This document shows, piece by piece, positions 35,935 to 46,619 of a stretch of 64,000 nucleotides of DNA. Origin of the DNA: Saururus chinensis. Its lineage: Eukaryota > Streptophyta > Magnoliopsida > Piperales > Saururaceae. Below the pieces are notes generated by a model. That model made no database searches and had not been told where the DNA came from. It saw only the letters and a program-made list of their open reading frames with translations. Where the stretch lies: positions 12,400,001-12,464,000 of the forward strand of contig CP141150.1 in the NCBI GenBank assembly GCA_035235625.1. Reading direction: 5' to 3'. The first letter of the stretch is position 1, and the number at the start of each line of letters is the position of its first letter. A program made the translations under genes and the position numbers.

Positions 35935-36537
35935 TTCGTTTAGTTTACTGTATTAGTCTGGAAAGAATTAACGTGCAACATACATGTGGTACAATCTATT
36001 GGGTCAGATAGACGTATGACCTTTCATTCTAGATAAGTTAAAGCAGTGGCCCAGAGGGTTCGCATAGCAGATATCGTTTAAGAGACAACAATATCTAGTT
36101 CACCTACCGGGCCCTCTTTGACGGTCTCAAACGGTGACCTGGGTCGCTGTCTCTTAGGCTCATTGCCATAAACAGAGAAGATCATATTCAGTTTGGCAAT
36201 TACATATTGTTCTGCGGACCATTGATTTAGTCGTTAGCAGATGATTCAAGCCTAACAATATGCAATTAAAAAAAAGACTAACTATATATATTTGCTTTGC
36301 CATATCTGAGAATAAACGCATGCATTTCTCCTCTGTATTAGAAGTATTGATAGCACCCACACGAAATACATGACAAATTTACGGACAAAAGCTATTAAAT
36401 GGACTGAAGAGAGATCAATTGAAGTTCTGTCAAGTGATAAACTTATTGAAAAGCTATTAAATTGGTTCTTTTGTTCTCCTTGGCCACCTTTCTGCCTGCT
36501 CACGATGAACATTGTGGCAGCCAAGCCGGGGGTGACA
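35935..36537 (+). pseudogene. CHI-5: chitinase promoter and exon-1 stub
   Basis: From about 35935 the sequence resembles the CHI-2 promoter (from about 31560), including GATAGACGTAT-like and TCCTCTTTGACAG-like stretches. At 36462-36535 it matches the signal peptide and the first mature residues in the CHI-2 frame ([14 protein letters not shown], then CGSQAGG), ending at a TAA by 36543. The ATG, TATA box and start of the signal peptide are replaced, and the rest of the gene is absent. This shows that a further tandem chitinase once lay about 3 kb downstream of CHI-2. Confidence 0.8.
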
Positions 36538-36679
36538 TTTAAGTATATATGTATTTAGGAATTTTGTTTAACTTGGTGGAATGTCATCAGCTTCTTTGTG
36601 TCATATTCCTCTAGATTGGTAACTGGGAATACTTAATTTGATTAAAATTGTATGTCATATAAGCAGGTTTTATAATTTC

Positions 36680-37110
36680 AACACGATCATTGCTATAATG
36701 AGGAAATTGTCACTAAATTATTAAATCCATCACTATTCATTTTTTAAAAAAACGCCGCTATTTATCTACAGGTAACAAGTTCTGCATATATGTTAGTAAT
36801 TTAAACAAACAGCTTCAGCGGTGCTTTAAAAGAGGCACTCAATGTATATGTGGGTAATTAAAAAAAATACAATAGTGCTTTAAAAGCGCCACTAATCAAT
36901 TATAAGTTACCTAGCACCTACGTTCAATTAATAGTAGCTTCAGCGCCACTACAACTAACATTTAGCTGCAATCAGGAAAAGCACCGCAAAAATGTTGTTG
37001 ATTCCTAATTGTGACACTTTTTTGGGGGCACTGGCAAGCGCTGCTAAAACTATTAGCAACGCTTGCAATTTTTTTAGCAACAACTTAGGAACACCGCTGA
37101 ATCAATAATT
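36680..37110. repeat. Subterminal-repeat-like tract with AGCGCCACT/GGTGCTTT motifs
   Basis: Repeated, oppositely oriented phrases such as TTCAGCGGTGCTTTAAAAG and AGTGCTTTAAAAGCGCCACT fill this stretch. The organisation is like CACTA subterminal regions, but the motif differs from the TTAGCGACGC family elsewhere. No termini located. Confidence 0.5.
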
Positions 37111-37199
37111 TATGCTCCATTTAACTTTCAAACTTTCATAAATATATTGAACCATAGCTGTGCTTCTCCTCTAGCATTTTGATGTAAATCAACTAACAT

Positions 37200-37767
37200 T
37201 GAAGTAAATAGAGTAATAAGATCACACAAAAGAAAAAGAAACATAATTTTTTGATTGGGCGATCAATCTGGCTATCGATCGATCGATCGACCTCAGTGAT
37301 TGAACAAGATTATCTGCAACTCTATGTAAAATGAAGACGGGAATTTAGTGATTGATCAACTTGGGCAATGATCGCTATGTTTGCAAGATAGTTTCCAACT
37401 CTGTTTTGGATAAGAATTTAAATCCAAATAGATTTCTTTCAAGTTTTTTTCTTTTCTAGGATAAGAATTTTATAGTTTTATTTTTCTTATTTTTTTATTA
37501 TTAGTCCTAAAGTAGTTAGAGATTGGATTCATTTTTTTATAATTATGCCATTAGGACTCATATAAAAGCTTAGCTCTTTCATAGAGGCCAAAGTTCAATG
37601 TTTTTATGAGAAGAAGAAGAAGAAGAAGAAGAAGAAAATATTTTATTTTTCTTTGTTTTCCCTCTATTTTCTATAAATTTTTCTTTAAAATTAGCGAGAG
37701 AGGAAGGTTGTGTGTGTCTATAGCCGGATTTGTCGAACGACGTTAATCCAATCAATCTAGCTGTGCA
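37200..37767 (+). mobile_element. Gypsy LTR, plus orientation
   Basis: It ends with ATCTAGCTGTGCA at 37767, followed by TCAATTGGTGGCCCTACAC, equivalent to the sequence after the right-arm LTR at 56726. It contains a GATCGATCGATCGA cluster and an expanded GAA microsatellite (37608-37634). Its left end is not sharply defined. Confidence 0.55.
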
Positions 37768-38893
37768 TCAATTGGTGGCCCTACACAGGTCCAACATGCC
37801 GCTTTGATGCTGTGGAGGACATGTTGCGGGAATTGATGAAATCAATTATCGAGATGAAGTAGTAAGTTTGTTGCGATAAGTTAAGTAGCTAATGATTCAA
37901 ATGGCTGATTTGATGGTCAACGTTGCTCACCAAAATCTTAACTTAGGTCTGCCCAATGACTAAGTTGAAGATGATGAAGGTGAGAATCCTTTCGTTAACA
38001 CTGCCCTACGTTGTGATGGGGAGGTAAATCAATTTCCTTGCCATGAGGCCAGTCAATATGGGTGACTCCTAGCACAAGCACTAAGGAGACTGAAGGCTTA
38101 CATGCCCCCGAGTTGAGATGATATTGCAAATTGGCGTTGGGAGGCTGGTTTGGAGATTGACATCTCTAAATTTCTTAGGAGGATATAGCCTGAGGAGTTC
38201 TTAGATTGCGTTGACAATACAACATCTTCGATTTCAAGGAGGTTCCGGAAGAAAAGAGTGTTCCCTTGGTGGTGACTTGCTTTCGAAATCGAGCAGTCGC
38301 ATGGTGGCAACAAATTAAATCTACCCTACAACTTTGCTCGAGTGATGTATCAGTGATTACAAGACTTACAACAAAGGTCAAAGTTCGTGGATGAGTATAC
38401 TAAGGGATTCTACTAATTGTTACACTGTAATGACTTGGATGAATCAGACGAATGACTTTTGTATCATTATAGTGGAGGTATGCATTAAAACCTTAAAGAT
38501 ACCTTAAATTTGTTTCATACTTTTTCCTTATTAGAGACGTATTCTAGAGTGCTCTACACAGAAAAAACAATAAAGCCCTATTAACCACTGCTTTGGAACG
38601 ACCGGTGGCACTTCTCAAGCCATGCCAGCCACCACCAATTGTGGTAGTGCTAAAGCCACTTCTAAGGTTTCACTTCAAGGCACTTAAAACATCGCCAAAG
38701 CCTCTACAAGCAATGGTCCAAAATGCTTTAAATGTGAAGGAATAGGTCAAAAAGTGGTGGATTGTCCTCGTAATGACTGGAATGATTAAGGATTATTCAA
38801 TGAATATGATGAGCATTATGAGCTTAATAATATTGTTGTTTTTTATTACACTAATCCTATATATGATAAGGAAGAACCAAACAAAGAGATTGG
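37768..38893 (+). pseudogene. Gypsy gag remnant, plus orientation
   Basis: Includes a VPLVVTCF-R--A-AWWQQIKST block (about 38255-38330) and a zinc-knuckle KCFKCEGIGQKVVDCP (about 38715) in which the histidine of CCHC is glutamine. The frame then reaches the start of pol (PIYDKEEPNKEIG). It stops at 38893, where the LTR of an oppositely oriented relative begins, so the rest of pol is absent. Frames are interrupted. Confidence 0.75.
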
Positions 38894-39466
38894 TGTAGGG
38901 CTGGATTGATGGGCGCACACAAACTTCCTCTCTCTCGAATTTCAATGATACATTTACAAAAAATAAAGGGAAAATAAAAGAGAAGGAATTAATCTCTTCT
39001 TCTTATTATTCTTCTTCACAATATAAAAAAAAAAAAAAACACAGAGCTTCTTGCCTTCATGGAAGAGCCAAATATTTATACAAGTCCTAATGGAAAAATT
39101 AAAAATAAAGAGTCTAATTTCTAACTACCTTATGACACACCAATTAAAATTAAGGAAAACTAATGAAAAAATTGCTAAATAATTAAAATAATATAGAATA
39201 ACCCTCTTAGGAGCGAAAATACTTAAAATAAACTTAATTTGGAATCAAATCCTAATCAAAATAGAAATTAGGAATCATATCGTTGTAGCAATGATCGATC
39301 ACCAACTCTCGGCTTTGTTTTACACTAAGCCATTCCGAGTGCCGGTCAATCGCTTTAAGAGATCGATTGATCACCCATAATCATCGATCGATCACTAGAA
39401 AGAAAACTTCAAATTTTCTTCATGCTATCCCAATGCCCCATATACGTCAATGCTAACTAACCTTCA
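38894..39466 (-). mobile_element. Gypsy 3' LTR, minus orientation
   Basis: On the minus strand it begins TGAAGGTTAGTTAGC after a purine-rich tract (GGGTAGGAGGA, a polypurine tract) and ends CAGCCCTACA. TG...CA ends are intact over 573 bp. Its downstream side abuts the gag/pol of the plus-strand element. Confidence 0.8.
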
Positions 39467-41994
39467 TCCTCCTACCCTGGCACAAAGAATTCTCCATCGA
39501 ATTCACATAATCATCATATGATGAATCGCTAAGATAAGGAATGAGATGTTTAACATTGAAAAAATATGAAGTCTAAATGTGACTAGGAAGTTTGAGTAGA
39601 TGGGCATTAGAATTAATTTTTTGAACAATCTCCTATTGCCCAATCTTCCTTGCTGATAATTTATTATATTCCCCAACAAAAAATCTATCTTTGGTCAAAA
39701 CAACCCATACAAAATCACCAACACGAAAATCCACATGTCTTCTTTTTAGATCTCCAATTGCCTTATACATATCATTAGACACCCGCAATCTCTTAAGGGT
39801 ATCAGGATGAATATTCTGCAAGTGTGATATAAAGTTTTCAGCTTGGCCATTCAACCTTTCCACATATAGAATAAGAACTAGATCCAATGGAGAGCGAGGA
39901 TTAAAACCACAAACAAAAGTAAAAGGACTAAAGGTTGTACTTTGTTTTACACTCATTTTTTAAGTAAATTCAGCCTTCTATAAGTGTTGACCCCAAAATT
40001 TAAGATTATTACCAACCAACCTTTTTCAATAAGTTTCCTAGGGAACAAATAACTACCTTTGTTTGTCCATCTGTTTGAGAATGGTAGGCACTACCAAAAT
40101 CTAAAGAAGTATTTGTCATTTTCTATGTAAATGATATACCCCCCAAAAGAATAGTAATGCTACACGAGACGTAAACTGGTTTTTTTGCAAGTAATAAAAT
40201 GCACAATCTTGGAGAATCTATCAACAAACACGAGTATCGGGTAGTCCAAGAACAAAGTCCATACTAGTGTTAGACCATGGCTTAGATAGGATAGGAAAAG
40301 GCATGCATAATCTGGCATTAGCAAAATTTTCTTTTGCCACATAACACATATAACACCTCCCAACAGATCTATACACCATCCTACACATAGATAGCTAAAA
40401 ATAAGAAGAAGAAATAGGCTAAAAAGTTTTATCTCTTCCCATATGACCCTTGTTTATCCCTTCGAAGGACAAACTAGAACATCTTGAAGATGTTGTAAGT
40501 GAGAATAGATCTCATAGCTATAAATAAGTAATCATTGAAATAGACCACTACAAATCTATCAATAAATTATCGAAGAGCTTGGTTCATCACCCTCATGAAT
40601 GTACGGGGGCATTAGACAACCCAAAAGGCATGACCAACTATTCATATAACCCTTCTCTTATCTTAAAAGTTGTCTTTCATTCATTACCTAGTCTGATTTT
40701 GATCTAATAATATCCATTTTTCAAATCCAGCTTGCTAAAGATAGAAGCACTACTCAATTGATCAAGTTGAACATCAAGACAGGGAATAAGAAAGTAATAC
40801 TTAACATTAATCCTATTAATGACTCTACTATCCACACACATACACCAACTACCATCCTTATTTAGTGTAAGCAAAGCTTGCCTAGCACATGGACTCAAAC
40901 TCTCTCTAATATGTCCTATACTCTATAATTACAAGACTTATCGCTAAAGCTCCTCATGCTCCTTAAGACTCATCATATAATGGGGACAATTAAGGAGTGT
41001 AGATATGTGAATAAGGTCAATCTGATGTTGATGTCTCTAAGGGGTGGCAATCCATCGAGCAGGGACTATAGAAAAACAACATGATACTCATGTACCAAAG
41101 GTTTAACCTCTTTGAAAATACCTTCATCTTCATTAAAAACCAAAGCATTGACAACATCATAGTTCTTCAATTCCTCAAGAAGTTTTCCATTAGACAAAAG
41201 AGTCACCCTTTATTATTTTGGGGTTTAATCATCTCATTCTTCTTAGACATAAGAACAATTTTTGTGCTGTTCCAAATAAAATTATACGTGTTCTTAAGGC
41301 CGTCATGTGTAACACATCGATGATATTGCCAAGGATGCCCAAACAACAAGTGACAAGCATCCTTAGCAACAACAATACACCATATCTTATCCTTATATGT
41401 AGAATTAATAGAGAAACAGACTAAACATTGTTTAGAGACTAATATATCACTTCCTTTCTTTAACCAAGAAAGTGTATATAGATAGAGATGGGGCGTAGTG
41501 CTCAATTGGAGCTTTTGTACCACCTCTTTAGCTTTTACATTGTCACAACTTCTTGAAGCAATCACAAAATGACTCAACTTACTTCCAATAGTGCAAGTAG
41601 TGTGAAATATATTGTTCATCAACCTACGATTACCTTCCATTTCCTTAGGGGCAAACCAAATGCGACATGTCACCAAAACTTCTCCATGGTCACCTTCAAC
41701 TATCTTTTCATCCGATAGTTCTTCATTATCATATAGGATTAGTGTAATCACGAGAAACATCATCAAATTCAGTGAATAATCTTTTACCATTTTGGTTGTT
41801 GCGAGGACAATCTGCTATTTTATGACCCATTCTACTACATTTAAAATTTTTGGACCAGTACATGTTGAGGCATTATTGATGTTCTTAGTAGGTGCAATCT
41901 TAGAAGGGGCTTATGCACTACCGTGATTGGTGGCTGTTGGCATGGCTAGAGAAGTGCCACTGGTCGTCCCAGAGTCGCGGCCAATAGGGTCATG
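39467..41994 (-). pseudogene. Gypsy pol, minus orientation, degenerate
   Basis: In minus-strand order: zinc-knuckle region and linker (about 41990-41800); a protease (41790-41203) whose usual DSGS is ASRS; a reverse transcriptase fragment (40898-40704) with [12 protein letters not shown] and [11 protein letters not shown]; an integrase fragment (40363-40160) with FVDRFSKIVHFI-CKK; and the integrase C-terminus (39956-39633) with DLKRRHVDFRVGDFVWV and KLSARKIG. RNase H is missing or unreadable and there are many stops. The 5' end is cut at 41994 by a CACTA terminus. Confidence 0.88.
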
Positions 41995-42604
41995 CACTAC
42001 AACAAATTGCAGCATTAGCGACGCATATAAGCGTCGCTAATAATACCATAAGCGTCGCTAATACGTATTAGCGACGTATAAAAAACATCGTTAAATACGT
42101 CGATAAAAGCACCGTCGTTATTGCTTATTAACGACGCTTATAGTAAGCGTCGTTAATAGTTATTATTAGTGACGCATATTAAGCGTCGCTAATACGTTAT
42201 TATTAGCGACGCTTATGCCTAAGCGTCGCTAATAATTAGTTATTAGCGACGCTTAATATACGTCGCTAATTATAAAAAAATATTTAAAAAATAATAAAAA
42301 TAAATTTCTAAAAATGAAATAACAAATTATTTTTCTATTAGCGACGCTTAAAAAAATGTCGCTAATAATAAAAAAATTTTAAAAATAATAAATAAAATAA
42401 AATAAAAAAATTCAAAAAATAATAAAAAAATTTATTTTCGTATTAGCGACGCTTTTTAAGCGTCACTATTATGAAAAAAAATTGAAAATTAAAAACCATT
42501 AGCGACGCTTATAAAAGCGTCGCTAATGTAAAATAAAAAAATAACAATCATTAGCGACGCTTTTATAAAAGCGTGGCTAAAAACTTAATAAATTAATAAA
42601 AAAA

Positions 42605-42630
42605 CCCGCCGGCGGCATGCCGCCGGCGGG
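42605..42630. repeat. Perfect 26-bp GC palindrome
   Basis: Each half is CCCGCCGGCGGCA or its complement, with no spacer. It marks the switch from the AT-rich subterminal repeats to the GC-rich body. Confidence 0.95.
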
Positions 42631-42639
42631 GATTGGAAT

Positions 42640-43590
42640 CCGTCTCGGATGAGAGGAGGTGGGAGAACGAGGAGGGGGAGAGGGGGTCCGGAGCCGGGAG
42701 AGGGAGAGGGGCGTCCGGAGCCGTGGAGAGGGAGAGGGAGGCTCCGGAGCCGGGGAGGGGGAGAGGGAGAGGGAGGCTCCGGAGCCGGGGAGAGGGAGAG
42801 GGAGGCTCCGGAGCCGGGGAGGGGGGGGGGTCCGAAGTCGGGGAGGGGAGAGGGAGAGGGGGGTCCGGAGTCAGGGAGTAGGGAGGGGGAAGGAGAGAAG
42901 GGGCGGAGCAGGGGGCCGCCTTCCTCCGATGGCCCCCATTCCCGGGGTGGAATGGGAGGGAGAGGGGGGGGGGATTACGGCAGCCCCCACTCCTAGGGGA
43001 AATCAGAGGGAGAGAAGGGGGGGAGGGCGGCCTTCCTCCGGTAGCCCCTCACTCCCCGGCTCCGCCCCTCCTCCTCCTCCCCCCCCCCCCCCCCTTTTCT
43101 GATTTCCCCTCTAAAAATCAAAGGGAGAGAAGAGGGGGGAGCAGGGGGGGTTGTAGGTGGGAGAGGGGGGGGAGCAGGCGGAGGCGGCGGAAGCCACGGG
43201 GCGGCGGAGGTCATCACAAATGGGAAAGGGGAACCGGGAGGGAGGAGGGGGAACCGGAGGGAGTGGGGTCCGGGGTAAGGCGGGGCAAGGGGAGGAGGAG
43301 GCGGAAGAGGCGGGGCGGTGGGGCAGCGGAGGCAGGGGTGCATCACATAGAGGAAAGGGGGACCGGGAGGGAGGAGGGGAGATCGAGAGGAGGTGGGGTC
43401 CGGGGCAAGGCCAGGCGAGGGGAGGAGGAGGCGGAAGAGGTGGGGCGGCGTAGAGGGGAAAGGGGGGCCGGGAGTGAGGAGGGGGAAGTAGGGGGGTTCG
43501 GGGCAAGGCCAGGCCAGGGGAGGAGGAGACGGCGGCGGAGGCGCAGACGGCACCGGAGGAGGCGGCAGGGAGCAGGGGGGTCCGGGGGGG
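42640..43590. repeat. GC-rich purine tract with nested tandem repeats and G-runs
   Basis: The plus strand is dominated by GGGAGAGG, GGAGCCGGGGAG and GGAGGAGGCGG. Units of about 36 bp recur at 42700-42830, and units of about 105-130 bp recur at 43220-43530. A run of C near 43076-43094 separates two G-rich blocks, so the tract can fold back. Many runs of three or more G suggest quadruplex potential. Long overlapping frames on both strands (for example the minus proline-rich frame 42993-43649) follow from composition and are not called as genes. Confidence 0.75.
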
Positions 43591-43594
43591 GGGC

Positions 43595-43715
43595 TTAAAA
43601 AGGCCCGCGGCGAAATTTCGCCGCGTGGGAGAATTTCACCTGCGCGCAAAATTTCACTGCACGGGGAAATTTCACCCGCGCGTGAAATTTCGCCGCGCGG
43701 GCGTTTCGCCCGAAA
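43595..43715. repeat. Cluster of GAAATTTC palindromes
   Basis: About five copies of a module built on GCG-GAAATTTC-CCGCG, including the perfect palindrome GGCGAAATTTCGCC near 43608-43621. The cluster ends in a GGGCG-TTT-CGCCC hairpin just before the chitinase join. Confidence 0.75.
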
Positions 43716-43718
43716 TAG

Positions 43719-44371
43719 GGGGATGGCCTACTGCACCGGATGGCCCATATTCATGGGGCTATTGTTTTGTCCAGGAACAAGGAAACCCAGGTGATTATTG
43801 TTCCCCAAGTGCACAATGGCCGTGTGCTGCAGGCAAGAAGTACTATGGCCGTGGCCCCATTCAAATCTCATAGTAAGTTTCCATTAGGAGATATTTTGAG
43901 AAGTAACTTCATTAAGATGAAAATTAACTTATACTGAACCATCGCTTTGCTAATTGCAAATTTGCAACCTTGTTTACAGCAACTATAACTATGGGCCACC
44001 AGGGCGAGCCATTAACGTGGACCTCCTCAACAACCCTGACTTGGTGGCCATATACGCCACCATCTCCTTCAAGACGGCCATCTGGTTCTGGTTGACGCCA
44101 CAGTCGCCCAAGCCATCGTCCCATGACGTGATGACCGGCAGGTGGACACCCTCGAGTCCCGATGTCGCGGCCGGGAGGCAGCCTGGTTTTGGTGTTGTCA
44201 CAAACATAATCAACGGTGGGCTTGAATGTGGCAAAGGAATTGATAGCAACCCCTGCTGATCGAATTGGTTTCTACAAAAGATATTGTGATTTGCTGGGCG
44301 TTTCCTATGGTGCTAACATCGACTGTTACAGCCGAAGGCCATTCTCTTCGTCTTTGATGGCTACCCTATGA
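43719..44371 (+). pseudogene. CHI-4: chitinase pseudogene, exons 2 and 3 only
   Basis: Exon 2 (43719-43872) is complete to the base and keeps its GTAAGT donor; intron 2 and the CAG acceptor precede exon 3 at 43980. Exon 1, signal peptide, chitin-binding domain and the catalytic HETTG are absent: upstream is GC-rich transposon DNA. Exon 3 has a +1 frameshift near 44250 (AGCAACCCCTGCTGA where CHI-3 has AGCAGGGTTGCTGA). In the shifted frame the normal ending resumes (DCYSRRPF) with an eight-residue C-terminal extension, SSSLMATL, before TGA at 44369. An active-region Asp is Tyr (VAIYAT). It is the inverted-repeat partner of CHI-3. Confidence 0.92.
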
Positions 44372-44850
44372 CACTTTAAGGGGTTTTTGATGCTAACTAT
44401 AATTTTTTTTATTAATTTGTTATTAACTCTTAATTTTATAATCAGACTAAAATACCCTCAGCCCGTCCTTCTCTTCTTTCATTCTCATTCCGCCATCCTT
44501 GTTTTCAGACTATTCACCTCACCTCCTCACCGCGACCTACCGGATAATCTCTTCACCTTAGTTTTCATCGCTGGCCGCCTTTCCCTCTTCATTCACCTCA
44601 CATCGCACCAGAAATGACTGCACTCCTCCCCTTCAAGCGCCACTGTTCTGCCACCAAGCCAGAAGCCAGCACCAACTTTAAGGATTCGAAGCTTGACGGT
44701 ATAGAGGGCCTCCCCGAGGCCCTGCTGGCTCTAGCTCTGTCGTAGATCCTTCTGCCAGCTCCGTCCATCTCTCCCTGGAGAGCCACAAAGATATCCGACT
44801 CTAGCACTTCCAATAAGTTACACTGCAACAACTATGCGAAGGAAGAAGAT

Positions 44851-44932
44851 AGTAAATATTTACTCACTTTGTTAAATACAACGAGAATAATTTACTTTCT
44901 TTGTATATATACAAAGAAAGTAAATATTTACT
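44851..44932. repeat. 82-bp foldback, right-arm copy
   Basis: Inverted ends 44851-44872 and 44911-44932; mirrors 17979-18060. Confidence 0.7.
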
Positions 44933-45059
44933 ATTTTTGTTAGAATTCCTTGGTGGTGCTCGTGGTGGCGGCCGGAGGAGCCATAGTGGTTGTCGAGGAT
45001 GCAGGAGAGGTAGGAGTCGAAGCAACGGTAAAGACGCTTCATCTTTTTGACGACGCTTT

Positions 45060-45290
45060 GGAGGTCAAGCTAGTTGAGGAGGTTGGGTTGACGGTCGAGG
45101 TGGAGGAGGTTGGGTCGACAGTCGAGGTGAAGGAGGTTGGGTCAATGGTGGTCGGAGAGGCTGAGGTGGGAGGTTGGGTCGGTGTTGGTCGGAGGTTGGG
45201 TCAATGACCGAGGTGGAGGAGGTTGGGTCGACGGTGGTCGGATAGGCTGACGTGGAGGAGGTTGGGTCGGCGGTGGTCTAAGAGGCGGCC
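45060..45290. repeat. Minisatellite, right-arm copy
   Basis: Irregular repeats of GAGGTGGAGGAGGTTGGGTC, the complement of the left-arm tract at 17610-17850, with fewer or rearranged units. The minus-strand frame 45142-45537 runs into it and stops early, unlike its left-arm counterpart. Confidence 0.7.
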
Positions 45291-45544
45291 CCTGGAGGTA
45301 AAGAGGGAGAAGAGGAGGAGGGAAAAGAGGAGGGAGGAGAGGAGCATATCCATGGAAAAAAAGGAACAAAAGAATAAAAAATCTGGAGGATGGCAGAAAG
45401 AGAAAACGGAATAGAGAAGAAGAAGGGTAAATGTGAAATAAGAAAAAAATCACGTGACTTAAACGATATGCCATAAATTTTTTAGGACTCAACATCAGAT
45501 ACAGTTTGGTGACAAGACCAGACGCCAATTTTTTCATACTTTAA

Positions 45545-46619
45545 TAAAACGCCCGAATAATCCGCTGAGTATCCTGTTGTTTTACTCATAAAGGTTTATG
45601 GGTTTATTGGGGTGCATACATACACATAAAGGCACTCAATAATGATCTTCTTTGGGGGAAGATATCACTCGTATGTATTGCCATTTCTATCAGGATTTAC
45701 CTTTTGAAGGACTAACCTTACATGTTACAAACTTGACAAGCAAGAGATGGTTAAATTTTAAACACCAATTAGAGAGTAGAATGAGGTATCTATTTAAGTT
45801 CTTCCTCAAAGTTTGTTAAAAAGGGAACCTGGTTTTCCTTCTGTAGTTTGGATAGTGCCATCACCGTATGCACCATCTGTCGTTTATGAGACCCACTCAT
45901 CTCCCTTGCGGTACATGGTTTTTTTTCTTATCATACGTCCAGAGTAAGAGTACCAATGGAATGATCAGACTCATCATGGCATGTTGTTTTTTCAAAAAAT
46001 ATGAGCCAATTAATTTTATTTGTTTGTTCATCTTTTCCAACGTTTTTTAAAGTGAAATCAAAGTAGTTATGGTGGAAACTATTTTGCATGTTTTCAAAGT
46101 TCCTCTTAAAATTATATTCCGGGAAATGATCGTTGTTTTCCAATACAAGGTATAGCAAAATTTGCGTCATATATTAATCTCAAAACCATTTCAACTAAGT
46201 CAAGAATACAAGCACAAGATTATATATCCATAGAATAAAATAAAGTACATTTTGGCACCATGGGTACTTATAAAAGAGCCTTACATCAAGGAACACTTAT
46301 ATAGCTACATCAGCCTCCTTTTGCTTCTACAAGCAGTAAAAACTCCTCAACTAACAATCATCACCACTAATATGTGTAAGTATGTCTACACATATTCAAT
46401 AGGAAATGAAGGATATAAATAAGGCATCAATTATCATCTTTAATTACTTTATTTGAGGATTTATTTATGTAACAAATTATTTTAGTCGATCATGCAAGTG
46501 CATATAAGTCATATGTCTAGTTTATTTATTAATTTATTTGTCTAAATTATGTCAAAAAACTAAACATATGCAATGAGTCTTAGAGTCTGATTTGAGGTTG
46601 TTATGGTCAAGTTAGATTT
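45545..46619. other. Unannotated AT-rich right-arm DNA
   Basis: Mirror of 16261-17340; nothing recognisable. Confidence 0.5.

Larger units (their letters stand above)
30427..36275. repeat. Direct segmental duplication, copy B (partner 1-4741)
   Basis: Near-identical to copy A from its first base. Copy B keeps the intact chitinase CHI-2, the 534-bp gene-to-flank segment and the 605-bp segment with the hairpin, all lost from A. It is therefore closer to the ancestral arrangement. Confidence 0.93.
41995..43718 (+). mobile_element. CACTA-type element end with GC-rich body (other terminus not found)
   Basis: It starts CACTACAACAAATTGCAGC inside gypsy gag. For about 580 bp there are many copies of TTAGCGACGC and its complement, at least ten exact, often as short hairpins such as TTAGCGACGCTT...AAGCGTCGCTAA. 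A GC-rich body follows, then small palindromic repeats up to the join with chitinase exon 2 at 43719. No TTTGTTGTAGTG terminus is present downstream, so either the element is truncated or the chitinase sequence was acquired within or beside it. No transposase. Confidence 0.7.

Noticed and set aside
37608..37634. GAA microsatellite as a functional repeat
   Set aside because: A simple expansion inside an LTR; other copies of the LTR have only short purine stretches there.
42649..43649. Several overlapping ORFs of 80-218 codons on both strands in the GC-rich block
   Set aside because: Composition-driven: glycine/arginine on one strand, proline on the other, without stops because the DNA is GC-rich and repetitive. 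No domain, splice structure or conserved start.
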